Notes: generated by a model not told the origin, from the letters alone. 54,815 nt of DNA from Prorocentrum cordatum (GCA_963575745.1 CAUYUJ010005022.1:10001-64815); one strand, 5' to 3'; positions 10,005 to 21,873 are shown, counted from the stretch's first letter. A program made the numbers and translations.

Positions 10005-12330
10005 ATATATGCTCGGAGTCCAACAAGTCGTTAGAGCTCGGATGTGTGTCCCCCCATGTTCGATCTTATTCCGACTCAACATCTGGATATCTGGTCGATC
10101 GGGTGGATACTACTATCAAAAAGCATCGGGGCGGAATCGGGTGTTGAGTGTCATCTTGGCAACTGCTGACGGTTTTCTTAACGTACTCGAGCTGCGGATC
10201 AGCTACAGAGCTGACAGGCACACCAAATCAATATGAACTAATAAAGAGCGCTCGTCTCAAGTATCTAGACGCCTGATATCGGTCTGCTACCAGGGCTACA
10301 ATCAAAAAACTACTTGCACACTTAAGTGTTATTGAGAGGCACTGCTGGCTTTCTCAACTTAACTCGCTCTAGGTGAGCTACGTAGCTGAAAAGCACACCT
10401 TTCAACAGGAATGATCATAACCATTCGCCTACGATACGTGGTCTGCTACTATAGCTTCGACTGAACATTCTATTCTCACTCAATCAAGTTTGAGAGATGA
10501 AGGTCCGTCTTCTCTGCTAAAGTGAAGCTCCAGGCGAGCTAGCGTGCTGGGATGCACGACAATCGATAAGGCATGATCAGGCGCGCTAGGTCTAAATAAT
10601 CTATACGCCTGATATCGGTCTGCTAGCAGAGCTGCGACCAAAAACCTAGCTGCATTCTTTACAATGTGTGAGAGGTCATGTTCGCGTTCTCGATTAAACT
10701 CGAACCGTAGGCGAGCTACGAGACTCAGATGCACACCAGTCGACAAGAAATGCTGAGGAGCACCAGTCCAAAGTATCTAGACGCCTGAGATCGCTCTGCT
10801 ACCAGAGCTATTTGCAACCTTCAAGATTTTGGAGAGGCGTTGTTGGGCTTCTCCCTTAATTCGAGCTCAAGGCAAGCTACAGAGCCAGGAAGCACACCGT
10901 TCGAATGGAAAAGATCACGAGCGCTTGTCTGGAGCATCGAGAAGCCTGAGATCGGTGCCCTGTCAGAGCTGCGACCAAAAAACTGCGCATTCTGCAATCA
11001 GCCGCCAAGCTGCGCCGCGCTCGCACGCCACTCATATGTACATGGCAAGAAAGCTCTACGAGTCCCCGGCGGTAACCAAGGTTGACGGTTTACCGTCGGC
11101 TTCCAGTAATGCGAAAACGCGGGCGGGCTAATTGGCTCGAAAAATCTCGACGGAAGTTTTGCATGATTGCGGCCAAATGAAGATTGAACAGGTCGCTCTA
11201 ATATTGCCCCACCATCTTAGATCTCACTCCTGCTCGCCATCTTGATATCAGGTCGACCGGGTGGATATTACTATCAAGAAGCACTCAGGCGGGATCGGGC
11301 GTTCAGTGTCAGCTTGGCAGGTGCTGACGGCTGTCTTAACTTATCGGGCTGTAGATCAGCTACAGAGCTGTTCGGCACAGCAATCGACAGGAAATATTCA
11401 GGAGGGCTAGGTCTGAAGTATCTAGACGCCTGAGATCGGTCTGCTGGTACCAACAAACGATTTGCACTCTGAAAATGTTTTGAGAGACGATGTTGGTTTT
11501 CTCTACTTCATTCGAGCCGTAGGCGAGCTACGGAGCGGGAAGCACACCGTTCCGTTTTAACAGTAAATGATTAGGAACTCTCGCTTACGGCATGGAGACG
11601 TCTGAGGGCAGTCTGCCACCAGAGCTGCGACTGAATGAAAGATTCGCCATGGGGTTTGTTTCGAGAGGTGATCTTTGTTTTTCCACTTGATTCGAGCTCT
11701 AAGCGAGCTACGGAGCTGAGGTGCACCTATCGAGAGGAAATGCTGAGGAGCGCCAGTCTGAAGTATCTAGACGCCTGAGATCGGTCTGCTACCAGAGCTG
11801 CGCCCAAACAACTATGTGCACTTTTTGATTGTTCTGAGAGGCGATGCTGGTTTTCTACTTCATTCGAGCCGCAGGCGAGCTACGGAACTGAGTTGCACAC
11901 CAATCGACAGGAAATGATCAGTCTGCTACCAAAGCGGCGACTGAAACGCTTTTCTGGCTCTGCAATTTTCGGGAGAGATGATGTTGATTTTCTCTACTTG
12001 ATATGAGCTGTAGGCCGAATACGGAACTGAAATATATACCACTCGACAGGAAATGCTGAGAAACGCTAGTCTACCATATCTAGACACCTGCGATCGGTCT
12101 GCTACCAGAGCAGCGACCAAAAAAACTAGCTGCATTCTTCTCATTTGGGAGAGGCGGTGTTGGCTTTCTCAACTTAATTCGAGCTGTAGGCGAGCTACGG
12201 AGACGGGGAGCACCGCGTTTGAACGGAAAAGATCACGAGCACTATTCTGGAGTATCGAGACGTCTGAGATCGGTGTGCTACCAGAGATGCGACCGAGAAA
12301 ATAGTTGCACTCTGCAAACAGCTACCAAGC
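10005..12330 (-). repeat. Satellite A array (~165 bp), inverted orientation
   Basis: Repeated units carry TATCTAGACGCCTGAGATCG, then GTCTGCTACCAGAGCTGCGACC, a short A-rich stretch, GAGAGGCGATGTTGG and CGAGCTGTAGGCGAGCTACG. Units are roughly 165 bp and diverged. Two copies of an end module (TCTTATTCC...CATCTTGATAT...GGTCGA...GGCGGGATCGGGCG) lie at about 10010-10180 and 11180-11340. The same family lies in the opposite orientation at 15-16, 18-19.5, 21.4-21.7 and 29.4-29.7 kb. Confidence 0.85.
11050..11105 (-). repeat. GGCGGTAA hairpin module (inverted copy)
   Basis: The CTACGAGTCCCCGGCGG and TAACCAAGGTTGACGGTTTACC segments pair partially to form a hairpin. It is the inverse of the module found at 17.9 and 21.1 kb and sits just before an end module of satellite A. 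A weaker copy lies at about 12555-12600. Confidence 0.7.
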
Positions 12331-13997
12331 TGGCCTGCTCTACACGCGACGAGAGCTTAAGATTCGCATATGTTCTTCAAACATATGTTCAACTTGCGTC
12401 GTGTACTTTCTTGCGTGCGTGCATATCTCAACTGAACTCGAGCTGGGGGCAAGCTACGGAGCTGTCAAGCACATGCATATGAAACCGCACACTCTCGCGC
12501 GCGCTGAATGCGAGATTGCTGCGCTCGCATGCCACTCATCTATATGCACGTGGAAGGAAGCTCTACGAGTGCCCGGCGCGTTGACAGTTCACCGCCGGCT
12601 TGCAACGAGAGTTTGGAGCTCGAGTTCGGGCGGGACCTCGCACTCCGCCAGCCCTAGGGGGGGGCTAGAAGTACAACTATCATCAGTTTCGCTTCGATGG
12701 TCTCCGAAGTGCATGTATACCTGCGGGAGAGCAGAGTTCGGAGTTCGATCGGGGGTCGAACTCGAATGACTTCCCTGAGTTGAAAGTTCGACTTCGGGCT
12801 CGAAGTCGAACTATCTCTCAGGGGAGTGAGCGAATAATTTGTGAAGCTGCGCTGACGAGTGCGCGGGATCTTTTAGTTTTCAACGATTGGTTCAGTCCAG
12901 AGGTTGCGGCCCATGTCCATTGCTCTTTCCCCCATGGCTCAAGCGGACATAATTTCTTATGTTTCTGCTGTCCCAGTACGTGCGTCGCTTGCAAAAGATC
13001 CCGAAGCTGACGAGAAGCTCACGCAGAACAGAAAGACACCACATAATTCTATGTCGCAGCGGACTCACGAACAAACTCTGAGCATCGGAAAGAAAGACTA
13101 ATGAGCTTGCCTGGTTGGCCGAGCGAGACTTGGCAGACGCAACAGCCTGGCAAGAAAAACACACTTAGCTGCGCATACAATGATTCAGGCTTTCACACGC
13201 ATCGAATGCCGAATACAAAGTAAATCAAAAGCTAATGAAACACTATTCGGTCTTCAACCTTCGAAATCATAATTGACACCCTTGCGTCCTTACAGCATTA
13301 GGCTTTTAGTTGATGTTCGAGTTCAGGCCTGCTCTTGATTTTTGAGTTCGATCTGGGTCCGAACTCAATTCTAACTCTTGCCCAATTGAAACTTCCAGCT
13401 CGGGACCAAGCTCGGACGGCGAACTGCCAACGAACTGAATCATTTCATCGAGGACAGCTTGGTTCTCATTATAATCAACAGAAGTATTTCGAGCTTCCGC
13501 AGAAATATTTCGAGCATCCAGCTTGAATTTAAGCTTCGAACTCTCGCCTTCCTGAGAGATAATATTTAGTTCAAGTCTATACCCGAACGTCGAGTTCTCG
13601 CTCGGGCAACTGATTTGAGCCCGATCTCGAACTTCGAACTCACACTTCGATTGCACTGTCCAAACGACAAGCGGATATATGCGCGACGATACAGCACAGC
13701 GGCCCACGCAGCACCGCTTCGACAAACGCTGCCTGCCAGCAAGAGTAATCTTATACGCGTGCCTAAACGAGAATTTCCTCCAGGATGCGGACTGCACCGG
13801 GCCGATCAGCTCTGTATCCTTCCTTCTCGGCACCTCGGAACTCTCGCCCGTGCCTCTCCGTGACCCACGAGCGCGAACTGGAAGCCGGCGGTAAACCGCC
13901 AACCTTGGTTTTTGCTTTGCTCGGAGCCCACGAGCAACGAGAACGTGACTCGCTCAGGTACAGGTCCACATGCCACACAGCAACAGAAGCTGCACAC
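12331..13997. other. Unassigned spacer with TTCGA-rich stretches
   Basis: Around 12610-12800 and 13310-13640 the words GAGTTCG and CGAACTC and variants recur in both orientations, giving many short inverted repeats. A fragment of the hairpin module (GGCGGTAAACCGCCAACCTTGG) is at about 13887-13910. No gene is supported. Confidence 0.4.
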
Positions 13998-14840
13998 CTA
14001 GGGCGAGGCGCTGAAACCGCTTCCCGCGAGTTGCAGGAGGCGCGTCAGTCCAAACACAAGGCGTTGACTGGCCAAAACCTCAGCCTGACACACAGCGCAG
14101 GAGGGCGCGAGGGCGACAGCCTCACTGGCCATATCATATATCCACGTGGCCTGTGAATGTGTCGGGGAGGTGCGAGGGAGCACAAGCACATTGAGAACCC
14201 AGCCAATGCCCACTCCGTCATGGGACCTGCCCAAGTGGCCACAAATCCCGCGTAGATTGGCACGTCTGATGTAAGGTAAACGAGGATCGTAAGCGGTGCG
14301 AGCGCGGCCCGAACCGGCCAACCAGGTTTGTTCGTCCGCCCTCTGGTTGCCTTCTCGATAAATCCACCCTCAAGGATCCGAACCCCAGGAAGGAGGGCGA
14401 ATCTCAATCTGACACTCGCAACTCAAACTAAACAATGACTCCTGGATATTCGCGATCACAGCACAGTATATATCCGTAGTGCACACATACTGCCCAAGAA
14501 GCCAGTGAACGACAACCTGCGAGTCCCCATTGAGCTCTATCGAGATCCCCGTATCAATGCGGTTCCAATGGTTATCGTACCTCCTTTTCCGCCTTCCTAG
14601 CCTTCGCATCCTCGGCAAGCTCCTCCTCCTCCTCCTCTATAAGCTTAGGTTTCCAGAGACCGGGTTCAGGTAGCACACAATACTCCAGGATATGATCAAG
14701 AGACCAACGCGCAAGCAAAGCACGGATGAACTCCCTCCAACCCTCCTGGGTCCACGGCAGGTTCAGATACCAGTAAGATCCAACTACACTCTCACAGGGC
14801 CCCCCCAAGGTCAAAGCCCAAAAGGAGATCCGCGCCGTCG
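13998..14840 (-). pseudogene. Decayed LINE-type polyprotein fragment with RNase H-like segment
   Basis: Read from 14840 downward, the minus strand gives a protein-like stretch (SYWYLNLPWTQEGWREFIRA ... PEPGLWKPKLIEEEEEELAE) ending in a stop at 14572. In another frame follows an RNase H-like block with LNGDSQVVVHWLLGQY, then an in-frame TGA, then WIYREGNQRADEQTWLAG in the same frame as that block. GDS..VV..W..G and REGNQRAD are the kind of Asp-containing motifs seen in RNase H domains of non-LTR retrotransposons. A later stretch (CGHLGRSHDGVGIGWVLNVL) may be a further RNase H-type strand. One frameshift near 14580 and the TGA near 14370 make this a dead fragment. The 5' side abuts the hairpin module. 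Family assignment rests on motif recognition only. Confidence 0.5.
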
Positions 14841-14844
14841 ACAT

Positions 14845-14950
14845 CTGGTCAAACTTGGTTACCGCCGGGGGCTCGTAGAGATCCCCTGGCATGCGAGCGC
14901 GGCAATCTCGCATTCAGCGCGCGAGGATGTGCGGTTTCATGGAACTGTGC
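14845..14950 (+). repeat. Hairpin module copy
   Basis: AACTTGGTTACCGCCGGGGG, CTCGTAGAG, GCGCGGCAATCTCGCATTC and GCGCGCGAGGATGTGCGGTT follow the order of the modules at 17905-18030 and 21100-21225. The left hairpin arm is lost here. Confidence 0.7.
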
Positions 14951-15159
14951 TTGACAGCTCCTGAGCAGGCCCACAGCTCGAGTTCAGAACAGACAAACAC
15001 ACACTATCGCTGCAAATTCGCGACAGCCCCCCCCCCCCCTTCCAGCCGCAGCCGAGTCGACGGCCGCAGCCGCGGCCGCGGCTAGAGAGGAATAACAACC
15101 GCTAAAAAATCGTAATAGTTTCTTCCTTCGGCCGCGGCTGCGGCTGCAGCCACAACTGC

Positions 15160-16010
15160 AGTTTTCGGTTGCTCTGGAACAGACCGATCTCAGACGTCTC
15201 GATACCTCAGCGCTCGTGAACGATGCTTCCCAGCTCCGTAGCTTGCCTACAGCTCGGGTCGATTAGAGAAAACCAAGACCACCTGTACAAATCGAAAAAT
15301 GCAAATAGTTGTTTGGTCGCAGCGTAGCTAGCCGACAGCTCAAATTAGGTAGAGAAAACAAACATCATCTTTCACAGAATATTGCAGTGTTCGAATAGTG
15401 TTTCAGTCGCAGCTCTCCTACACCGATCTCAGACGCCTGGATACTGAGGCGGGAGTTCCTGATCATGTCCTGTTCAACGGTTTGCTTTCCAGCTCCGTAG
15501 CTCGCCTGCAGCTTGAATTAAAAAGGAAAACCAGCATCGCCCCCCCCCCCCCCCAAAAAAAAAAAGGTTGAAGTAGTTGGTGGTTGCAGCCCTGGTAGCA
15601 CACCGATCTGAGGCGTGTATATTATCTAGACTGGCACGGCTCAGCACTCGCTGTCGATAGGTTTGCATCTGAGCTCCGTAGCCAGCCTACAGCTCGAATT
15701 AAGCCGAGAAAACAAACATCATCTCTCGGGAAAATTATACTGCGCATAGTTGTGTCGCGCTCCCGTATCAGACCGATCTCAGACAACTCCGAAGCGTAGG
15801 AGAATAGTCCTCATCATTTCCTGTTCAACGCGTGCTTCCAAACTCCATAGCTTGCCTTCAGCTCGAATTGAATACAGAAAACCAAGATCGCCTCTAAGAA
15901 AAACTGCAGATGAGGCATCTAGATACTTTAGACTAGCGCTTCTGTGTTTTTTCTTCCCATTTCTGTGCCGAACAGCTCTGTACCTCAAAAAACTCTGATT
16001 AAGTAAAGAA
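15160..16010 (+). repeat. Satellite A array, direct orientation
   Basis: About five diverged units with GACCGATCTCAGACGTCTCG, CAGCTCCGTAGCTTGCCTACAG and GAAAACCAAGACCAC words, spaced about 165 bp. A C-run followed by an A-run at about 15540-15565 interrupts one unit. Confidence 0.8.
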
Positions 16011-16014
16011 CACC

Positions 16015-16310
16015 GACAGCAAATGCCACGATGACACTGGAGCCCCGATCCCGCCTCGATGATTTTGACAGAAATATCCACCGATCGACCTGAGGTCAAG
16101 ATGGCGAGCAGGAATAAGATCAAAGATGGGGGAATAAGTATTACAACTCTAACGAACGGTTAGGACTTGAGCAAATAATTCTTAGACGACCAAAAATATG
16201 CAAAACTTCCACCGATAAATTTTCGATCCAACTAGCCCGCCAGCGCGTTCGAACTGGGCGCCGGCGGCAAACTGTCAAGTTGGTTACCGCCGGGGACCTC
16301 GCAGTGCCCC
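16015..16310 (+). repeat. Satellite A end module plus hairpin module
   Basis: The end module (CCGATCCCGCCTCGATGATT ... TCAAGATGGCGAGCAGGAAT ... CAACTCTAACGAACGG) is followed by TTTTCGATCCAACTAGCCCG and then the hairpin words GGCGGCAAACTGTCAAG and TTGGTTACCGCCGGGGACCT. This shows the usual order of the two modules in one place. Confidence 0.75.
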
Positions 16311-16399
16311 CATCCGACGCCATCGACGCGGCCGGGCTCAAACTCAGCCGCTCCATTGACCCTCTCCGCGCCAGAAGCATGCATCACCTGGCCAGATCG

Positions 16400-17850
16400 C
16401 CCTTCCACCACGCCCGCCCCCCCTCGCCCCAGCGCACTGCCACTGCCCTATCAGCGCGAGCGCCGAGCGGACCACGCCGACGGATCAAGCTCATCCCCCT
16501 GCATTACGGCACCCTCTAGATCCGTGAGACGCCAGCTGCGACGAGCGCCTCGCGAGACCCTCGAACGCCGCCGCGCTGGAGCTTAGCCAGGAAATCGGTC
16601 CTTTGCGAGGCGAAAACATGCATCACTTGATCGGCGCCACCGCCGCGCGAAGATCCAGCCTTTCTTCCACGCGCACCCTACGGCCCCACTACGGGACCAG
16701 CCCCTCCCCCCGCCCCAGCCATTCCGCCCTCGCGGAGCGCCAGCAGAGAGAGGGAGGGGAAGGGGCAATCTGATGAAAATATCGCAGCACGACCTTGCTC
16801 TAATTAGCCCGCGCCGACCACCCTCCCCTCCTAGCCAACAACTGTCCGCCTTGCCCATGCCCTATCGGGTGGAACGGCGATCAGGCCACACCGAAGGATC
16901 CAACTCATTCCTCGCCACGTCCAAGCCCCCCATCAGGCCCCTCGGATCATCGATCCTTTTCGAGGCGAAGCCACGCATCACTTGATCGGCGCCACCGCCA
17001 CGCGAAGATCCACCCCTCTATCCCGCGCACCCGCTTTGCCCCGCTGGCGCTCGGGAGGGTGAGGCACCGCCCACTACGGGGCCAGCCCCCCCCCCCCCTC
17101 CAGCCACTCCGCTCTCGCGGAACGCCAGCGAAGGGAAGCGGAGAGGGGGGGGAGGTGCCTTGCCCTATTATGTCCGTGCCGACCGCCGACGGATCCAGCC
17201 TATTCCTCGGCAAATCCGAAGCCCCCCCGGCCTCGGATCATTACTCTTGTCCGACACGAAACATACACCACTCGATCGGCGCCATCCAGCCCTTCATTCA
17301 CGCACCCCCCTCGCCTGCCTGGCGCTTCGAAGGGGGAAGGCGCCGCCCCAAGAGGGAAGATCTGGTGCAAACATCGCAGCACGGCCTTGCCCTCTTCAGC
17401 CCGCGACGACATTCCTTCTTTTCTGGCCGACAACTGCCCGCCCTGCCGAAGCCCCCCCGGGTGGAGCGCCAAGCGGGCCACGCCGAAGGATCCAGTTTAT
17501 CCATCGGCACATCCAAGCCCCCCCCCCATACCAGCCCCTCGAATCATCGATCTTTTTCGAGACGACGCCACGCACCACTTGATCAGCGTCACCGCCACGC
17601 GAAGATCCAGCCTTCTATTCACGCGCACCACCCTTGCCCCGCTGGCGATCCGGAGGGGAAGGCACCGCCCAGCGAGCTTTTTCTCTCCCGCAGCCACTCC
17701 GCCCTCGCGGAGCGCCAGCGAAAGAAACAGGAGAGGGGAAGGGGGATGCGCACCTCGCAGCACAGCCTTGCCCCAATGAGCCCGCGCCGACCATCGATGC
17801 CCTCCTCGCCAACAACTGCCCGCCCTGATCATGCCTATCGGCTCGTTAAC
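16400..17850. repeat. GC-rich satellite, ~300-350 bp units
   Basis: The words CACTTGATCGGCGCCACCGC and CACGCGAAGATCCAGCC recur at about 16625, 16978, 17268 (diverged) and 17576. Between them are the repeated phrases CTCGCGGAACGCCAGCGAAG and CAGCACGGCCTTGCCC. Overlapping Pro/Arg/Ser-rich ORFs on both strands are repeat translations. Confidence 0.8.
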
Positions 17851-17904
17851 GTGGAGTGGGTCACGCTGACGGAAACAGTTTATTTCTCGTCCGACGAGAA
17901 ACCA

Positions 17905-18030
17905 TTCACCACTGGGAGCCGGCGGTAAACCGTCAACCTTGGTTACCGCCGGGAACTCGTAGAGCTTCCTCGCGAAATGCGGGCGGGGCAATCTCGCATT
18001 CCGCGCGCGCGAGGGTGCAGTTCCATGGAG
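17905..18030 (+). repeat. Hairpin module, well-preserved copy
   Basis: GGAGCCGGCGGTAAACCGTC, AACCTTGGTTACCGCCGGGA, ACTCGTAGAGCTTCC and GGGCGGGGCAATCTCGCATT follow in order, ending in a GCGCGCGCGAGGG stretch. GGCGGTAA and TTACCGCC pair as a hairpin. The minus strand encodes KLYEFPAVTKVDGLPPAP here and at 21.1 kb. Confidence 0.8.
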
Positions 18031-18149
18031 GAGAACTAGAGGAGAAGAAAGAGTAAGGAAATGCGATGCAGGAGCGCGAAGAAGAGAAGAAGGATCAGGA
18101 GGAGAGACAGGAGGAGCAGAAGGACGGGAAGGATCAAGAAAGGCATCGT
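18031..18149. repeat. Purine-rich AGGAG/GAAGA tract
   Basis: Irregular AGGAGAAGAAGAG-type purine-rich sequence between the hairpin module and satellite A. A matching tract follows the other well-preserved module at 21225-21340. Confidence 0.7.
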
Positions 18150-19530
18150 TATCTCTGCAAAAAAAAAATAGAGTACCAATCGTTTTCTGCTTCCAACTCT
18201 GGAAGCGACGAGTTCGGGCATCTGGATACTTCAGACTAGCGGGTCTGATGATTTCCTTCCGAACGCTGTGCCTAACAGCTATGTAGCTCATCTGCAGCCC
18301 GAGTTATCTGAAAAAGTTACCATCATCTCTCTAGAAAATTAGCAGAGTACGAATAGCTCTTTGGACCCAGCTCTAGTATCAGACCGAGTTGGGGCATCTG
18401 GATACTCTGGACAAGCGCGTCTGATTATTTCCCTCGACCGATGTGACGAACAGCTCTGTAGCTCATCTCCAGCTCCAGTTCAGTCAAGGAAACCATCACC
18501 ATCTCTGAAAAAATACAGAATCCCAATTGTTTTTCGGGCCGTAGCAGACCAAGTTCAGGCATCTAGATACTTTAGACTATCGCGCCCGATGATGGTCTTT
18601 CGATAGCTGTGCCTAACAGCTCGATAGCTCATCTGCAGCTCGAGTTAAGTCATGGAACTCCTCATCATCCCTAAAGAACTAGCAGAGAACGAATAGTTTC
18701 GCGGCCCAGCTCTGGTAGCAGACCGACTCCACACATCTAGATACTGAAGACTAGCGCGCCTGATGATGGTCTTTCGATAGCTGTGCCGAACAACTCTGTA
18801 GCTCATCTGCAGCTCGACTTAAGTCAAGAAAATCATCAACATCTCAAAAAACTAGCAGAGTACCAGTAGATTCGCGGATCCAGCTCTGGTAGTAGACCGA
18901 GTTCAGACATCTCAATACTTGAGACGAAAGAAAATAATAAAATACGAACAGTTTTCTGGTTCTAACTCTGGAAGCGCGTATGATGATGTTCTTCTGACTC
19001 ATCTGCCAGCTATGTAGCTCATCTGGAGATCGAGTTCTCCCAAATAATAATATCATATCTCTAAAATTTAGCAGAGTACGAAAGTGTTTCCGACCTAGTT
19101 ATGGTAGCAGACCGAACTTGGGCGTCTGGATACTCAGACTAGCGCTTATGATTATATCCTTTCGACTGCTGTGACAAACAGCCCTGTCGATGATCCCCAG
19201 CTCCAGTTCAGTTAGGCAATCACCGTCATCTCACAAAAAATAGCAGAGTACAAGTAGTTGTTCGGACCCAGCTCTAGTAGCAGACCGAGTTCAGGCATCT
19301 AGATACTTTAGACTGACGCGTCTGATGATGGTATTGCGATTGCTGTCCCAAAGAGAGCTATGTAACTCATCTGCAGCTGGAGATAAGCAAAGAAACGTCT
19401 GATAATCTTAAAAAAACATAGCAGCGTACAAATAATTTCACTGACCCAGCTCTTGTAGCAGACAGTTCAGACATCTAGATACTTGAGACGAACGAGCCTG
19501 ATGCGTCTAGATGCGTTAGACGGGTCTCTT
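18150..19530 (+). repeat. Satellite A array, direct orientation
   Basis: About eight units of roughly 165 bp with CAGACCGAGTTCAGGCATC, TAGATACTTTAGACTAGCGC, CTGTAGCTCATCTGCAGCTC and GAAAACCATCAACATCTC. The array is more homogeneous than the copies at 10-12 kb. Confidence 0.85.
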
Positions 19531-19534
19531 CTAC

Positions 19535-19690
19535 AGCTCGAATGAAACTCAGAATATCGACAGCACCTGTCAAAACCCGGAAAGCCGATCCCGCCTGAAT
19601 GTTTCTTGGCAGAAATATGTACCCATCTAATCTCAGATTAAGATGGCGATTGGGAAAAATATACAAAAAAAGCCGGGCGAAAGACCCAAC
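19535..19690 (+). repeat. Satellite A end module
   Basis: CCGATCCCGCCTGAATGTTT, TTGGCAGAAATATGTACCC and CAGATTAAGATGGCGATTGG repeat the module at 16015 and 29690. It is followed by CGAAAGACCCAACCATA, which also precedes the second 90-bp minisatellite at 32083. Confidence 0.75.
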
Positions 19691-19734
19691 CATATGCAGT
19701 TGTGAGTAATGCTGGTGTGAGTACCGTCTTCGGT

Positions 19735-20945
19735 GGATATCCCTATGGGGCCACGAACCGTTTGATGGGGTGTGCCGACATGGGTGTGGGGGCGGCATGC
19801 GAACGTTGCCGCTGGGGCCTTCGGTGGAGCTCCTTATGGGGCCACGAAACGTGTGAGGGGTGCACCGAAGTTGGTGTGGGGGGCGGCATGCGAATGCAAC
19901 CACTGGGGCCTTCGGTGGAGCTCCCTGTGGGGCCACGAAACGCGTGAGGGGTGTGCCGAAATTGGTGTGGGGGCGGCATGCGAACGCAGCCACTGGGGCC
20001 TTCGGTGGAGTTCCCTATGGGGCCACGAAACGTGTGAGGGGTGTGCCGAAATGGGTGGTGGGGAGGCATGCGAACCCTGCCACTGGGGCCTTCGGTGGAG
20101 CTCCCTATGGGGCCACGAAACGTGTGAGGGGTGTGCCGAAATGGGTGTGGTGGGGAGGCATGCGAACCGCCACTGGGGCCTTCGGTGGAGCTCCCTATGG
20201 GGCCACGAAACGTGTGAGGGGTGTGCCGAAATGGGTGGTGGGGAGGCATGCGAACCGCCACTGGGGCCTTCGGTGGAGCTCCCTATGGGGCCACGAAACG
20301 TGTGAGGGGTGTGCCGAAATGGGTGGTGGGGAGGCATGCGAACCCTGCCACTGGGGCCTTCGGTGGAGCTCCCTATGGGGCCACGAAACGTGTGAGGGGT
20401 GTGCCGAAATGGGTGTGGGGAGCATGCGGTGGGGCCTTCGGTGGAGCTCCCTATGGGCCACGAAACGTGTGAGGGGTGTGCCGAAATGGGTGGGAGGCGT
20501 GGCAATGCCCATGCCCCCTGGGGGCCTTCGGTGGAGCTCCCTATGGGGCCACGAAACGTGTGAGGGGTGTGCCGAAATGGGTGGTGGGGAGGCATGCGAA
20601 CCCTGCCACTGGGGGGTTCTAGGCCACGAAACGTGTGAGGGGGCCACGAAACGTGTGAGGGGTGTGCCGAAATGGGTGGTGGGGAGGCATGCGAACCCTG
20701 CCACTGGGGCCTTCGGTGGAGCTCCCTATGGGGCCACGAAACGTGTGAGGGGTGTGCCGAAATGGGTGGTGGGGAGGCATGCGGACCCTGCCACTGGGGC
20801 CTTCGGTGGAGCTCCCTATGGGGCCACGAAACGTGTGAGGGGTGTGCCGAAATGGGTGGTGGGGAGGCATGCGGACCCTGCCACGGGGGCCTTCGGTGGA
20901 GCTCCCTATGGGGCCACGAAACGTGTGAGGGGTGTGCCGAAATCG
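19735..20945. repeat. 90-bp minisatellite, array 1
   Basis: About 13 copies of a 90-bp unit (GGGGCCTTCGGTGGAGCTCC, CTATGGGGCCACGAAACGTG, TGAGGGGTGTGCCGAAATGG, then a variable GGAGGCATGCGAACCCTGCC). Several copies carry short deletions. Because 90 is divisible by three, 30-residue repeats stay open on both strands; I do not regard them as genes. Confidence 0.95.
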
Positions 20946-20947
20946 GT

Positions 20948-21010
20948 GGCGATGATGATGATGATGATGATGATGGGAGGAGGGAGGGGGGGGAGGAGGA
21001 GGAGGTGAGG
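20948..21010. repeat. (GAT)n then GGAGGA tract
   Basis: About nine GAT repeats followed by GGAGGGAGGGGGGGAGGAGG-like purine sequence at the end of the 90-bp array. Confidence 0.9.
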
Positions 21011-21099
21011 AACGCGGGGCGCCGTTCTCCAAAATGAGGACCCAACACTACAGGATGGTTGGGAAAAAACATAAGGGAGAATAGTAGAACTCTAACGAC

Positions 21100-21225
21100 C
21101 GTTCGAATGGGAGCTGGCGGTAAACCGTCAACCTTGGTTACCGCCGGGAACTCGTAGAGCTTCCCTGCGCAATGCGGGCGGGGCAATCTCGCATTCCGCG
21201 CGCGAGAGGGCGCGGTTTCATGGAG
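21100..21225 (+). repeat. Hairpin module, well-preserved copy
   Basis: Same order as 17905-18030: GGGAGCTGGCGGTAAACCGT, CAACCTTGGTTACCGCCGGG, AACTCGTAGAGCTTCC, GGGGCAATCTCGCATTCC and GCGCGCGAGAGGG. A purine-rich tract follows and then satellite A. Confidence 0.8.
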
Positions 21226-21369
21226 GGGGACTAGAGGAGAGGAAGCACAGAAGAGAAAGGAGATGACGGAGGGTGAGGAAGAGAAGGAGGAGAACGAGGA
21301 GGAGGAGCAGGAGAAGCAGAAGGAGGAGAAGGATCAAGAAAGGCATCGTCATCTCTGCAAAAGTAATAG

Positions 21370-21717
21370 AGTACAACTAGTTTTCTGGTTCCAACTATGG
21401 AAGAGCGACGAGTTCGGGCATCTGGCTACTGGAGACTAGCGCGTCAAACGATTCCCTTCCGATTGCTGTGCCAAACAGCTCTGCAGCTCATCTGCAGCTC
21501 GAGTTACCTCAAGGAAGTTACCATCATCTCTCTTCAAATTAACCAGAATACACATAGTTGTTCAGACCCAGCTCTAGTAGCAGACCGATTTCGGGCGTCT
21601 AGATACTTCAAACCAGCTCTTATAATTATTCTCTTTCGACTGCTGTGACGAACGGCCTGGTAGCTCCTCTCCAGCTCCAGTTCAATAAAGAAAACCATCA
21701 CAATGTCTAAGAACATC
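21370..21717 (+). repeat. Satellite A, left flank of the retrotransposon
   Basis: Two units with GACGAGTTCGGGCATCTGG, CTGCAGCTCATCTGCAGC and CAGACCGATTTCGGGCGTC end at AATGTCTAAGAACATC, where the DIRS element begins. The array resumes at 29376 in the same orientation and at the next point of the unit. Confidence 0.85.
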
Positions 21718-21834
21718 GGCACTGGCACCCCCACCCGAGAAGAGCATCAGAGCCGCTCGTTTTCCGAATGCCAAATCGACGGGCGTGCCGGGCGCGGGGC
21801 GCTCCATCCCTCTCGGTGGAGGCTCCGGCCCCCG
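21718..21834 (-). repeat. DIRS split repeat B2 (outer 3' end)
   Basis: 117 bp starting GGCACTGGCACCCCCACC on the plus strand. It is identical to 21979-22095 except for one G/A difference (CTCGTTTT against CTCATTTT). Confidence 0.95.
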
Positions 21835-21873
21835 TGGCACGCAGCAGTGAAACCAAGCAGGGCGGGCGGGCGG

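Noticed and set aside
18360-18560. tRNA- or Pol III-like A/B boxes in satellite A (GGTAGCAGACC, GAGTTCGGGC)
   Set aside because: The words do not match both boxes well, no cloverleaf can be drawn, and the words drift freely between units.
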